Part shown: positions 32,114-43,492 of the stretch, piece by piece
How positions within the stretch are numbered: position 1 is the stretch's first letter
Layout of the letters: every line of letters starts with the position of its first letter
Source: Tetragonia tetragonoides
Taxonomy: Eukaryota > Streptophyta > Magnoliopsida > Caryophyllales > Aizoaceae
DNA: 64,000 nucleotides
Direction: 5' to 3'
Assembly (NCBI GenBank): GCA_038025085.1
Contig: CM076143.1
Location: 33,068,501 to 33,132,500 of the forward strand
Notes under the pieces: generated by a model
The model's input: only the letters and a program-made list of their open reading frames with translations
The model's database searches: none
Told to the model about the DNA's origin: nothing
Made by a program: the position numbers and the translations under genes

Positions 32114-33398
32114 TGTAAGGTCCCGAGATTTTTCCATCCATCTGTTTCCACGGAGTACGTCCTTATAGAAAATTTGTAAGCTGCGGGCTTTAGATAAGTT
32201 CAAGGGACCATCAAGTTAGAAAAGATTATGTAAAGACTTGAATTGAATAAAAACCATGAAAGAGGTCACAAATCTGCTATCGGCGTTTTATCGAAGGGAC
32301 AACCTAATAGTGCGACAAGTGAACTGATCATGTTTTTAGAAAGACTCCCGCTCATATAGAACATATGAGTACCCAACAATAAAGGGTTCGGGGGCGAAGG
32401 TACTAGGTGGTAAGGTGTTAGGCACCCAACTCGCCTGTATTATGACGGACTCTACTAACTAAAGTTTGCTTAATAATTTAAAGACGTGATTCCCACACAA
32501 ACCGGATTAACAACCTAGACTTAGACTATTAATTAGTTCATCACAAGCATCACAACATTTATTTGAACCCTTGTTTAGACATGCATTTTGTTGACAAGTT
32601 GAGCATTACAACGACTAGACATGCTTGGAAGGACAATATTTAGGAAGCAATAAAAACGTTATTCTTGCATGATATCTACATTTTGACTACTAGAAAATAA
32701 ACAATTAGGCAAGCAAATTAATTTGAGCCCTCAGGAGTTAGCACCTGAACTGTAAGCTATATTTGACAAGAATGGAAAAAACAAGATCTCATGTTTGGAA
32801 GAAATAGAGGGGAAGCTCAAAGTCAATACTACTGAGAATAGAGGTTGTCAACTGTAGACTGTGTATTTTGAACTGAGCCAGGAGGGTCGTATTTATAGGC
32901 GTGGGAAGTAGGGTTGGACGGCTGAAAAGAGACGAATTTTTGAATTGGGCTTGAAAAAATAGTCGGGCTTGAAGTTGAGTAAGCGCCACTAGCAGCCCTG
33001 GTCAGCGCCGCTAGCGGCCAGCTCACAGCCGCTAGCGGCGCTGGATTTTAATCCAGGGCCGCTGACGGCTGTGGTGAGCCAGCTGGATGTCGTCGTAATG
33101 ACAACATCCAGTCTATTTTAATTTTCCGGATGAATTTTGTATTCCGAAAAAAATGAAAAGACCGTTTTACCCCTGGACAGTAACAGACGGTGCTACCCCC
33201 GGTTCACAACTTGGCGACCGGGAGTCGGAAAAAGGCATGAGGGTGTGGTTTGAAAGCTCTTGAACGCGGCTTTTGAATGAGATTGGAATAAACAAGTGTT
33301 TAGAGGAAAACCTGAGACCTTATCTTAACTATTAAAGCAAAAACAACGTTCAAGACGCTTTTGCGGAGAAATCTGAAGACGCTTTTTTGGCGTGTATA
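32114..33398 (-). repeat. 5' LTR of element B
   Basis: The LTR is 1,285 bp. The minus-strand end CTTACA borders the primer site; the outer end at 33398 should read TGTAGACGCC but reads TATACACGCC. TATAAATA is at 32897-32890. It has the fullest CCGCTAGCGG array (about 32983-33045, two exact copies). The sequence beyond 33398 is unrelated, so this is the outer border of B. Confidence 0.88.
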
Positions 33399-33815
33399 GT
33401 AGTACATACAAGAAAATAGGATTAAGAAGGTAATTAGCTTAACAAAAATAAGTGGCTTGCTATGGTTGTGACATGCTGTGGTTTAATGGTAAATCCTTCC
33501 CCGTTCCGTGACACGTGGCAAGGCTTGCCATAAGTAGGTGTATTAGCTAAATTGTTACTACTATTAGCTCACTTAAGAGGTTAACGTAAATACTTATGAC
33601 AATAATCATTCTAATTCTTTTAGTAAAATGCTATTTATAGAAATTACATATAGATCACAAATAATAATATTTTATTTTCTATGCAGATATCTAGCTGAAA
33701 ATAGTAATAGGCCTCGTTAAGAAAATGAAAAATTGATAAGGATTTAGTTAGACTATTATATTATATATTAGTACTAACACATGGTTAATTAGCCGAAAAT
33801 ATTTTCATGTATTAC
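33399..33815. other. AT-rich stretch, nothing recognised
   Basis: About 420 bases between element B and the first 300-bp repeat. There is no ORF, repeat or element end that I can name. Confidence 0.6.
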
Positions 33816-33939
33816 ATTTCGACGTTAATATTTTTGCCCCATATCGCACGGGACACCCATAGGGGACATGGGACGCCCCCGGGTTTGGTTATCGGGTCCC
33901 TGGAGGCTTGTAAGGGCTGTTTTACGCGATGCCAATGTT
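33816..33939 (+). repeat. 300-bp family repeat, partial copy
   Basis: It holds the second part of the repeat unit: TTCGACGTTAATATTTTTGC, CCCCATATCGCACGGGACAC, GGTTATCGGGTCCCT and TTTTACGCGATGCCAATG. A LINE interrupts it at the end of the unit. Confidence 0.75.
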
Positions 33940-35255
33940 TTTTGGTGCAAGTCAGAAATTGTATTATTGCTCTCTGTAATGTAACAAGATTACAGTCCTT
34001 AGGCAATGCAGATCCAAGGCCACCTACTAGGTAGGGTTCCTTTTTGCTGCATCCCTCTAATACCTTACAACCCTTCAATCTGGTGCAACTCACTACAAGC
34101 AGTGGTTCACCATCTCTGTAAACATTACACTTTGCAAAAATTCTTCCTCACCATCTCTGTAAACATTACAATTTGCAAAAATTATTTCTGACTTACATCA
34201 AAATACAAAAACATAAATAGCTAAAGATATTACAATTCCTTCTAGCTTTTCAACTCTGCTTGGATCTGTTATATTTTTTCATTCTGCCTTGCTTCTTCAA
34301 CCTGTTGCTGATTACCTGCTGAAACCTGCTGCCTGAGTTCCTGCACTGCTGCCTATTCCTTGCATTTGTTCTGCGTCAGATTCTCTCTGTATAAATCTGC
34401 TTCTGTATCCTTCCTGGAGCCTGCTGTCCTTTTTTCCTGCTGGATTCTTCTACCTGGATTGCAGCCTATCTTCTGCAGTCTGCTACTGGTTCCTTCCTGA
34501 AGTCTCTGCTGCAGCCTGCTGTAAGCTGCTCTCCTGTGTGCAGTGCTTCTGTATTTCTTCCATTTTCCTGATTCAGGCTCACAGTTGCCTTATCCATCTT
34601 TTATCCTTGCTTTTTAGCTTCCTATTGCTGCTGCACTGTTGGATTCTGACTCTGATTGCTTGCTGTATCTGTTGCATAATCTGTGTTGCTGGTAGCCTGC
34701 TCTTTTCAAAGCATATCAGATTTCTGGCTCTCCAAATCCAGTATGCAGTTGCTGCTATTCCAGCTGCATACACTTCCTTTCTGAATCTCGAGCATTTCTG
34801 TCTACTCATCCAGTTTAGTAGCCCCTGAATTGTGCTTCCTCTTGCAGAAATATGCAGCCATGTCTGTACCTGTTTCATTATCTCTGTTGAAATACTGCAG
34901 CTAAAAAACAGATGGCCGTGACTTTCTGTCTCCTCTTTGCACAGGTAGCATATGGTGTCTCCATTAAGGAAGCCCATATTATGTAGCCTGTCTTTGGTCA
35001 GTAATCTCCCCATTTGTGCCAACCATAGACAGAAGCTGTGCCTAGGTACAGAAACTCTTCCCCATATCAGGACATAATGTCTGTATTTTGGCATATTTCC
35101 CATCAAAATTCTGTATCCACTAGCAACTGAGTACATTCCATTTTCAGTTTCCCTCCACACTTCTCTTGTTGAATAGTGCTCCTGGAAGTGACTTTTGATC
35201 TTGTTGAGCTTAGTCCAATACCAGCTGGCTCCCCATACAGGAGCATAATTCCAGA
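33940..35255 (-). mobile_element. 5'-truncated LINE copy (ORF2 end and 3' UTR)
   Basis: Only the last third of a LINE remains. 35160-34579 encodes the C-terminal zinc-finger region of ORF2 (zf-RVT; RHSFCLWLAQMGRLLTKDRL, CYLCKEE, HLFFSCSIS). The 3' UTR carries the hairpin CCTAC-TAG-GTAGG (34023-34035 on plus). The 3' end (ACTTGCACCAAAAAAC) meets the repeat at 33940, with AATGTT on both sides. It is the same family as 35562-41181 and truncated in the usual LINE way. Confidence 0.82.
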
Positions 35256-35561
35256 AATGTTAGGGCCCGAATACGGGCATCATGGGTGATCTCGGAGTTC
35301 GGTGATCAGGGTTACCCTGTCTGGGCATCGAGGGTTCCCTAGAGCCATGATAAACACCCTGAAAAAAGTTTGGGCGAAAATGGCAACCGGGCCCCGGGAA
35401 TGCTATAGGCGATGTGTTCTAGGCCTCCGGAAGCAATCTTTTCGACGTTAATATTTTCGCCCCATATCGCACGGGACACCTATAGGGGACATGAGAGGCC
35501 CCCAAGGTCGGTTATCGGGTCCCTGATAGGCTTGTCAGGGCGATTTTACGCGATACCTATG
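35256..35561 (+). repeat. 300-bp family repeat, one full unit
   Basis: Starts TTAGGGCCCGAATACGGGC and ends ACGCGATACCTATG, with all internal landmarks (GGAGTTCGGTGATCAGGG, GGGCGAAAATGGCAACCGGG, GCCTCCGGAAGCAA, CCCCATATCGCACGGGACAC). A LINE borders it on each side. Confidence 0.85.
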
Positions 35562-36294
35562 TTTTTGGTGCAAGTCAGAAATTGTGTTATTGCTCACTGT
35601 AATGTAACAAGATTACAGTCCTTAGGCAATGCAGATCCAAGGCCACCTACTAGGTAGGGTTCCTTTTTGCTACACCCCTCTACTACCTTACAACCCTTCA
35701 ATCTGGTGCAACTCACTACAGGCAATGGTTTACCATCTCTGTACACATTACAATTTACAAAAATTAATCCTCACCATCTCTGTAAACATTACAATTTGAA
35801 AAATTATTTCTGACTTACAGCAAAATACAAAAACATATGTAGCTAAAAATGTTACAACTTCTTCTAGCTTTTCGACTCTGTTTGGAGCTATTACATTCCT
35901 CATTCTGCCTTGCTACATCAACCTGCTGCTGATTACAGAATTTCCTTGTTTTCCACTGAATCTGCTTCTTCCTGCTTCTGCTTTGCTTCTGCCCTGTACT
36001 CTGAATCCTCTGCTGGTGCAGTCTTCCAGAGCTGATTCATTCCACCTTCTTTCCTGCATCAGCATCCTGCTGGTTTCCTGTGCAATCTACTGGTTCCTGC
36101 TACCTGATTTAGAGTCTGGCTGCATCAACCTGCTTCTGATTCCCTTCTGGAACCTGATGTCCATTTCCCTGCACATGTTCCTGGTATCTTGCAAAAATGC
36201 CAGGACACCCTGTTGAGTTCTTCTTTCTGCCTTTCTGTCTGGTGTACTCTGTCTGCTTGCTCTATTCCTTGCTGTGATCTAGTTTAATTTCAGA

Positions 36295-39200
36295 CTATAT
36301 CCCCCCTATCCAGATCTTGTCCCTGCTGGAGATCTTCCTCTTGCTGTTCCAGCATTGTTGGATTCTGCATCTGACTGCTTGCTGGACCTGTTGTATCATC
36401 TGTGGCACTGGTATGCTGCCTTTGCCAGCAAAATGAGTATTTCTGCATCTCCATATCCAGTATACTGCTGCTGCTACCCCTGATGCATAAACTTCCTTTC
36501 TGATTCTCGAGCATTTTTGTCTGCTGATCCAGTTAAACATCCCCTGAATTGTACTTACTCTTGTTGAAATTTGCAACCATCCCCTTATCTGTTCCAGGAC
36601 TTCTGCTGACACTTTGCATTTGAAGAACAGGTGATTGTGTTCCTCTGGTTCCTGCTTGCACAGATAGCATAAGGCATCCCCATTTAGAAATCCCATCCTC
36701 TGTAATCTGTCCTTTGTTAGCAATCTATCCATTTGAGCCAGCCATAGGCAAAAACTATGTCTAGGCATGGATATCTTCCCCCATATCATGTCTGCATGCC
36801 TGCATTTTGTCATGTTACCTTGTAGCATTCTGTATCCACTTCCAGCAGAGTAAATACCATCAGATGCAAATTTCCATATCCCCCTTGCTGTGTATTGCCC
36901 CTGGAAGTAACTTTTGATCTTGTTCAGTTTGTTCCAGTACCAGCTTGTGCCCCATACTTGAGCATAATTCCAGATGTTAACTCCTTTCAAATAAATCCCA
37001 TTGATCCACTTCACCCACAGTGTGTCTTTTTTTGTTGCAATATCCTAGATGTGCTTGCCATTCAGAGCTATGTTGAACCATTTGCAATTCTTAACATTAA
37101 GTCCTCCATTGTTCCTTGGTCTGCATACCATATCCCAGGCCACCAAACTTGTCTTATGCTTCTGCTCAGTTGTCCCCCACAAGAAAAATCTGCATTTTTG
37201 CTCCACACTTTTTAGTACCCCAGTTGGCAAAATAAAGATACTTGACCAGTATACATGAATGGAGAATAATACAGAGTTTATTAGTTGGACTCTCCCTGCG
37301 TATGAAAGGTTCCTCGAGGCCCATATCTGCATCCTTTTTGTCATTTTGTCCACCAGACATTCACAATCTATTTTGCTCCATTTTGAGGGGGATAGTGGGA
37401 CACCTAGGTATCTCATGGGCAAAGTACCCTCCCTGAAGCCTGAGAGTTGTAACAGTGCATTTTTTCCTTGTACATCCACCCCTGCTAAGTAGATGTTTGA
37501 TTTTTCCTTGTTTGCATACAAGCCTGTTACTTTTGAGAAGTGGTTTATGCTGTTCATCATTGTGCTCACAGATGCAGTGTCTGCTTTACAGAAACACATT
37601 AAGTCATCTGCAAAGCACAGATGACTTAGTGCAAGCTCTTTGCACATGGGGTGCCAGCTGAAGCTCTTATCCATGCATGCTATTTTCAGGTTCCTTGACA
37701 AATATTCCATAACCAGTACAAATATTAATGGGGAGATGGGGTCACCTTGTCTGATGCCCCGCTTTGCAATGAAGTTCCCATGTGTTTCCCCATTTATACT
37801 AATACTGAAACTTGCTGTTTTGATGCACTCTAGTAGCCACCCACTGAATTTTTCAGGGAATCCATACCCTTGCAGCATTTCCTTCACAAAACCCCAGTGG
37901 ATTGTATCATATGCCTTCCTTATGTCTATCTTCATTAAGCACCTAGGAGACGATTGTTTCCTGTTATAATGCTTAATGAGGTCCTGACATATCATGATGT
38001 TGTTGACAATGGACCTCTGTGCAACAAAGGCTCCCTGGTTCACTGACACCAGCTCAGGGAGTACTTGTGCCAGTCTCCCACACAAGATCTTGGAGATACA
38101 CTTGTAGATTGTATTACAGCAGGCTATTGGTCTGAAATCCGATGCCTTTTCTGGATTTTGTATCTTCTGTACAAGGCACAGGTTTGTGGCATTTACCTCC
38201 TTGAGGATTCTAGATGAGTCAAAAAATTCAATTATAGCTCCAGTCACTTCATCTCCTACAATTGGCCATGCTTCTTTGAAAAACCCTGAACCAAAGCCAT
38301 CAGGTCCCGGGCTTTTATTACAATCAATTGCAAACATTGCATTTTTCACCTCTTCTGCATACACAGGGGCTATAAGGTTCATCTGTTGGTGAATGTCTAG
38401 TCTGTGCCCTGCTTGGAAGTATCTGTCTTCAGCTTTGCTTGTTCTGGCTCCTGCCACCCCCAACATATCCTTGTAGAATCTCACAAATTCTTCCATAACC
38501 AGGTTCTGGTCCTCCAGAAGGGTCCCCTGTTGTGTCCTAATGGAGTGAATTCTGTTGTTATTTCTTCTTTGCTTCATAACTGCATGGAAGAATTGATTAT
38601 TTCCATCTCCCAATTGGATCCACTTTGCCTTGCTTTTTTGCTGTAGGAAATTTTCAGCTGCCATATTAACCTCATTGTATCTTTTCCTGGCCTGTAATTC
38701 AGTCTGTTGTATTGCCTCATTTAATGGCTCTTTGTTGGCTTCAGTCTGTGCTTGGCTCATGGCTATCCTAGCTGTATCTGCTTGTGCCAGAATGTCTGTT
38801 AAATCATTCCTGTTTAGCTTTTTCAGCACTTTCCTCACCTTTTTCAATTTCTGGTACACTCTGAACATTTTTGTGCCTTGTGTTCTGAAATTCCAAGCTT
38901 GCTGCACCTTAGCTTGGAATTCAGAGTGGAGGCTCCACATGTTGAAGTATTTAAAGGGGATAATTTTTTTTGTAAGTTCTCTATGGAGAGACAGACGGAT
39001 TGGGGAATGATCTGAAACACCCTCTGGATGGAATACAAGATTTGATTGATCTAATTCCTGGAGCCATAAACTGTTTACAAATGCCCAATCAATTTTAGAA
39101 TACACTCTCCCCCCTTTTTCATGCCTATTATTCCAAGTAAACTGACACCCTGACCACCCCATTTCAGTGAGGAAACATTTTTCTATGCACTCTTTGAAAT

Positions 39201-39690
39201 CCTGTATTTCTGCATAAGCAACTGGTACTCCACCTTTCCTATTTTCAGGGAGCAGTACATTATTGAAATCCCCCCCTACAAACCATGGGGTGTTGCAATT
39301 AATTGCAAAATTATTTAAGTCCTTCCATAGTACTTTCCTTTCCTCCTTCTCATTTAAGCCATATACAAAACTGACCACAAATTCCATTTTTTTCACAACA
39401 TTTACTACTTTACAGATAATCATTTGCACAGATGATAATAAAACATCCACATTAAAAATGCTTGGTATCCATCTTAACCATATTCTACCCAGTCTATGCT
39501 CACTGTGATTACTGTAAGAGTCCCACCCTGGCATGAAACATTTTTTGTATTTTTCTAGGTTGACTAATCTGATTTTTGTTTCAAGAAAAGCCACTAACCC
39601 ACAATTATTTTCTTTGCAAAAGAGAGCAATATCTCTCTGTTTATTTGGGCCATTAAGGCCTCTAACATTCCAAATTAGTACCCTATCCAT
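36295..39690 (-). pseudogene. LINE ORF2 (endonuclease, RT, zf-RVT) with one nonsense codon
   Basis: About 1,130 codons. The start at 39690 (MDRVLIWNVRGLNGPNKQRD) overlaps the ORF1 stop by 8 bases (ATGGATAG). Endonuclease: WNVRGLN, LETKI, GGDFNNVLL and SDHSPIRLS. RT: NKSPGPDGFGSGF, FRPIACCNTIYKCISK, NQGAFVAQR, KIDIRKAYDTIHW, GIRQGDPISPLIFVLVMEY, LCFADDLMCF (FADD intact) and RYLGVPLSP. A single TAG near 37045 stands in place of the Trp codon seen in the sister copies; the frame then runs on to 36295 with the zf-RVT domain (SFCLWLAQMDRLLTKDRLQ, CYLCKQEPEEHNHLFFKC). There is no RNase H domain. Confidence 0.9.
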
Positions 39691-40944
39691 GACTATTAGT
39701 CAAGACAGGGGACTTACCATGTATTGGCACCTCAACTGGATTCTGGTCTGTTTGTTGCTCAGGCTCCACAACTGCTGCTGCTGTTGGCTGTTCCTTTTGT
39801 GTTTCCTGCATTTCTTCTTGATTTTGCAAAATGTCAAAACTGTTCTGCATAACAGTTTTGGCCTGCTGCTGGACCTGTCTGTAATAGCCTTTTCCTGTTC
39901 TTGCTCCTCTTCCTGCATTCCAGGCTCTCCCTCTAGCTTTTCCTGCCAACTGCCATTGTTGAGTCCTTGGAATTCCTTGTTGTGCAGGCTGAGTATGCAC
40001 AGGCCCTTGCTGCACAGGTGCAGTCTCAGGTAACTTTTTTCTGCATTCTGCTTCACTGTGGCCATATTGTTTACAGTGGTTGCATAGAATTGGCTTCCAA
40101 TCATAGTCCACTGCTTGCTCCACTATGTTTCTCCTCTCATTCTTGAAATGCACTTTCTCAGGATACTCCTCTCCTAGTTGCACTTCAATCAGAACTCTAG
40201 CATAGTGTATTCCCACCTTGAGCTCTGTATTTCTGTCTGCCATCATTGGCCTCCCAACTAGGCTAGAGATTTTGCTCAGACCCATTGCATTCCAATACTT
40301 GACATTGAGTCCAGGGAATTTAACCCATATTGGCACAGAGGTGAGCTCCTCTTGATCATAGTCAATGTTTTCTGACCATGGCCTAATAATCATTGGTTTG
40401 TTATCAAAATGGTACACCCCCTCCTGGATGACAGCATCTCGTTGCTCCAAAGAATCAAATCTAACCAATACTAGCCCATTTCTCAAACTTGCTATCTTGT
40501 TCATCCCTTTTTCCCCCAAATTCTTCTTAGAAAACCACTAAGTACATTAATTGGAGGTTTAGAGCCCATCACATAGCAAACTACAGCTTTGTTCCAGTAG
40601 TCTATTTCTGATTCAATGTCCATAAAATTTATTTCACCTACTGGTTTACCATCATGCAGATTTGGTGCAACATAATCCAATTTAAAGCCAGCATTTTTCA
40701 GTTTTGATATGTCAAATTTATCCCAAGCTGAGACCTTACCATAGTTTGTAGCCTCCTGTTGCTGTTCTTGCTCAGGTTCTTCTTCCTCCGATTCAGATGG
40801 GCTTTGCGAATTTGTCTTTTCCTTCATTTTTGATAGCCACGAATTGAGATTTTCCTTAGCTAGTTCCATTTGTTGCATAGTTTCCGGTTGGACATCCGGA
40901 GTCATTATCTTTGAATCTTCCAGTTCGTCCGCAAGATTTCGCAT
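39683..40944 (-). pseudogene. LINE ORF1 (DUF4283, zinc knuckle) with one frameshift
   Basis: Start at 40944 (MRNLADELEDSK). The first part is acidic (SEEEEPEQEQQQEA) with AVVCYVMGSKPPINVL; the frame shifts at 40501-40519 inside a run of G and A bases, then continues NKIASLRNGLVLVRFDSLEQ, VPIWVKFPGLN and the CCHC knuckle CNHCKQYGHSEAEC. The tail is Gln-rich. The only defect seen is the one-base indel in the homopolymer, which could also be a sequencing error. Confidence 0.85.
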
Positions 40945-41181
40945 GACTCTATCTAGGTTTTTATGGTTTTTGATTTTTTTTTGGTTTTAGGGTTACATTT
41001 TTCTGGGTACAATTTATGTTTCCTGAATTTCCCGCATCGTCAATCTGAGTTCCATTTCCTCTCTTAGCTTTTTCCTTCTTCCCCATTCGAACTCAGCGCT
41101 GTTTCAATGGTGAACGCACGCTGTAGAGGCCGAAGCAGAGAGCATTTTAGAGAGAGAAAAAAAAAATTTTGTGCACGAAAT

Positions 41182-41462
41182 CGCGATACCAATGTTAGGG
41201 CCTAAATATGGGCGGCATGGGTGATATCGGAGTTCGGGGATCAAGGTGACCCTCCCGGGGCATCGAAGGTCCCCAAGGGCCATGATAGACCCCCCGAAAC
41301 AATTTGGGCGAAAATGGCAATCTGGCTCCGAGAATGGTGTAGGCGACGTATATGGGCCTCCGGAAGCAAACTTTTCGACGTTGATATTTTCGCCCCATAT
41401 CGCACGGTACACCCATAGGGGACATGTTTCTAAGGACATGTTTCTGGGCCTCCGGAAGCAAA
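41182..41462 (+). repeat. 300-bp family repeat, partial copy
   Basis: Starts at TTAGGGCCTAAATATGGGC after the LINE and runs to CATAGGGGACATG near 41427; then ACATGTTTCT and a second copy of GCCTCCGGAAGCAAACTT (41446-41463) show a local rearrangement. Confidence 0.75.
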
Positions 41463-41867
41463 CTTACTATTTATTGTATCAAACTTTCATGTTTCTAATC
41501 TTCCATATTTATTTTTTTTCTCTTACAAGTACACACTGGTACCGGGGTACGTACGAAATAGTATTTCTAGAGAGTGTTTTATGTTTCTAAGGACTTGATC
41601 CCGCAAATATCTCACTCCTAGATTATCAACTAACTACACCACCAAGAGAACACGCATATTGGTGTTAAACTATGCTATTAAACTACACTTGTAGTTTTTC
41701 CAACTACACTTGTAGTAGTTTCCAAATACTTTGTAGATACTGATTTTGCAGGGACACAAGGTGCTAAGTCATAAGTATGAAGAAGGGAAGAGGCTAAGTC
41801 ATATGGGCTAAGTATGAAAAAGTTTCAAGTATGAAGATATCAAAATGTCCATACCCGTGCTAGGAAG
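41463..41867. repeat. AT-rich block, copy 1 of a local duplication
   Basis: It matches 48425-48670 (TTGTATCAAACTTTCATG, GGTACGTACGAAATAGTATT, AACTACACTTGTAGTAG) and, further on, 49085-49118 (ACAAGGTGCTAAG). No gene is seen. Confidence 0.7.
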
Positions 41868-42470
41868 AAGTGCCCATGAAGCGGCATGTCCTAGCGCCTA
41901 TGTCCCATGACGCAGCACTCATGACCCATGGCGCGCCTTATCCCATGACATGGTGCTGCAGTGCCTTGTCCGACGGTGCTGCAGCGCCCATTTCCCATGG
42001 TGCTGCAGCGCCCATTACCCATAGTGCTGCAATGCCCAATGTCCCAATGTCCCATGTCCCATGTCCCTTGTCACACCGCCCATGTCCCAGCGGCCAATGT
42101 CCCATGTCCCAGCGCCCAAAGTACCATGTCCCATGTCCCAGCGCCCATGTCCCATGTCCCATGTCCCAACACCCATGTCCCATCTCCCAGCGCCCATGTC
42201 CCAGCGCCCATGTCGCAGCACCCATGACCCAGCGCCCATATCCCAGCGCCCAGCGCCCGTGTCCCAGCGAACATGTTCCACGTCCCAGCGCCATGTCCCT
42301 GCGCCCCAGCACCCATGTGCCAGCGCCCATTTTTCATGTTCCAGCGCCCATGTACCAGCGCCCCAGCGCCCATGTCCCAGTGCCCAGTGAGCGCCCATGT
42401 CCCAGCGCTCATTGAGCGCCCATGTCCATGTCAAAGCGCCCAGTGATCACCCATGCCCATGTCACCGAGG
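41868..42470. repeat. Minisatellite, unit GCGCCCATGTCCCA
   Basis: About 600 bases of imperfect 14-base units, with variants (ATGTCCC alone, CAGCGCCC). Because the unit has few stops, long frames such as 41870-42415 (plus) and 42015-42434 (minus) are open, but their His/Pro/Ser/Val or Gly/Trp/His repeats are only the repeat translated. The same repeat is at 49119-49568 and 49776-49960. Confidence 0.85.
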
Positions 42471-43476
42471 GTCCTGTATGACCATGATAGACTCTCCTGA
42501 GAGAAGTTTCGGCGAAAATGGCAACCGGGCCCCAGGAATGCTGTAGGCGACGTGTTCTGGGTCTCCGGAAGCAAACTTTTGACGTTGATATTTCCGCCCC
42601 ATATCGCACGGGACAACCGTAGGGGACATGGGAGGGCCCCAGGGTCGGTTATCGGGTCCCTGATAAGCTTGTAAGGGCGGTTTTACGCGATGTCAATGTA
42701 AGGGCCCGAATACGGATGACATGGGTGATATTGGAGTTCGGAGATCAGGGTGCCCCCCCGGGGCACCGAGGGTCCCTTAGGGCCACGATAGACCCCCGAA
42801 AACATTTTGGGTGAAAATGGCAATCGAGCCCCTGGAATGCAATAGGCGCCGTGTTTTGGGCCTCCGGAAGCAAACTTTCCGACGTTAATATTTTCACCCC
42901 ATATCACACGTGACACCCATAGGGAACATGGAAGACCCCCAGGGTCGGTTATCGGGTCCCTAATAAGCTTGTAAGGGCGGTTTTACGCGATGCCAATGTT
43001 AGGGATCGAATACTGACGACATGGGTGATACCGGTGTTCGGGGACCAGGGTGCCCTCCTGGGGCACCAAGGGTCCCCTAGGGCCATGATAGACCCCCCAA
43101 AAAAATTTTGGGAGAAAATGGCAACCGGGCCCCTGGAAAGTTGAAGGCGACGTGTTCTGGGCCTCCGGAGGCAAACTTTTCGACGTTGATATTGGAGTTC
43201 GGGGATAAGAATGACCCTCCCAGAGTACCTAGGGTCCTCTAGGGTCATGAAAGACCCCTAGGAGATGTTTGGGCGAAAATGACACCCGTGCCCCTGGAAG
43301 CCGAAAATCAAATGGACGTTTTTTGGCTTTCGAGAGGCTCTGGATTTAAGGTGTATATTTTTTCACCATATCGCATGGGACATCCTTAAGGGACATGGGA
43401 GGCCCTCAGGGTCGGTTATTTTGGTCCATGATAGGCTTGTAAGAGCGTTTTTACGGGACACCAATGTAAGGGCCGG
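42471..43476 (+). repeat. Tandem array of the 300-bp repeat
   Basis: A partial unit (42471-42700), a full unit (42701-43000), a partial unit to 43195, and a shortened, diverged one to 43476. The phrase CTTGTAAGGGCGGTTTTACG occurs at 42669 and 42969, exactly 300 apart, followed by TAAGGGCCCG or TTAGGGATCG. The array is interrupted by the LINE at 43493. Confidence 0.85.
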
Positions 43477-43492
43477 AACACCAAACCAAAAG

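Larger units (their letters stand above)
35562..41181 (-). mobile_element. Near-complete L1-type LINE
   Basis: A full-length element of 5.6 kb, with leader, ORF1, ORF2 and 3' UTR (hairpin on plus 35646-35658). It is flanked by a 13-bp target duplication with one mismatch: CGCGATACCTATG (35549-35561) and CGCGATACCAATG (41182-41194). It sits at the end of a 300-bp repeat unit. Damage seen: one frameshift in ORF1 and one nonsense codon in ORF2. Confidence 0.9.

Noticed and set aside
33807..34093. Short ORFs in the 300-bp repeat (both strands)
   Set aside because: The frames are not kept between repeat units and they cross the LINE junction.
41870..42434. Long open frames on both strands in the minisatellite (His/Pro/Val or Gly/Trp/His-rich proteins)
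   Set aside because: All frames are translations of the 14-base unit. Open frames on both strands and the absence of any other coding sign point to repeat sequence, not genes. The same applies at 49114-49584.
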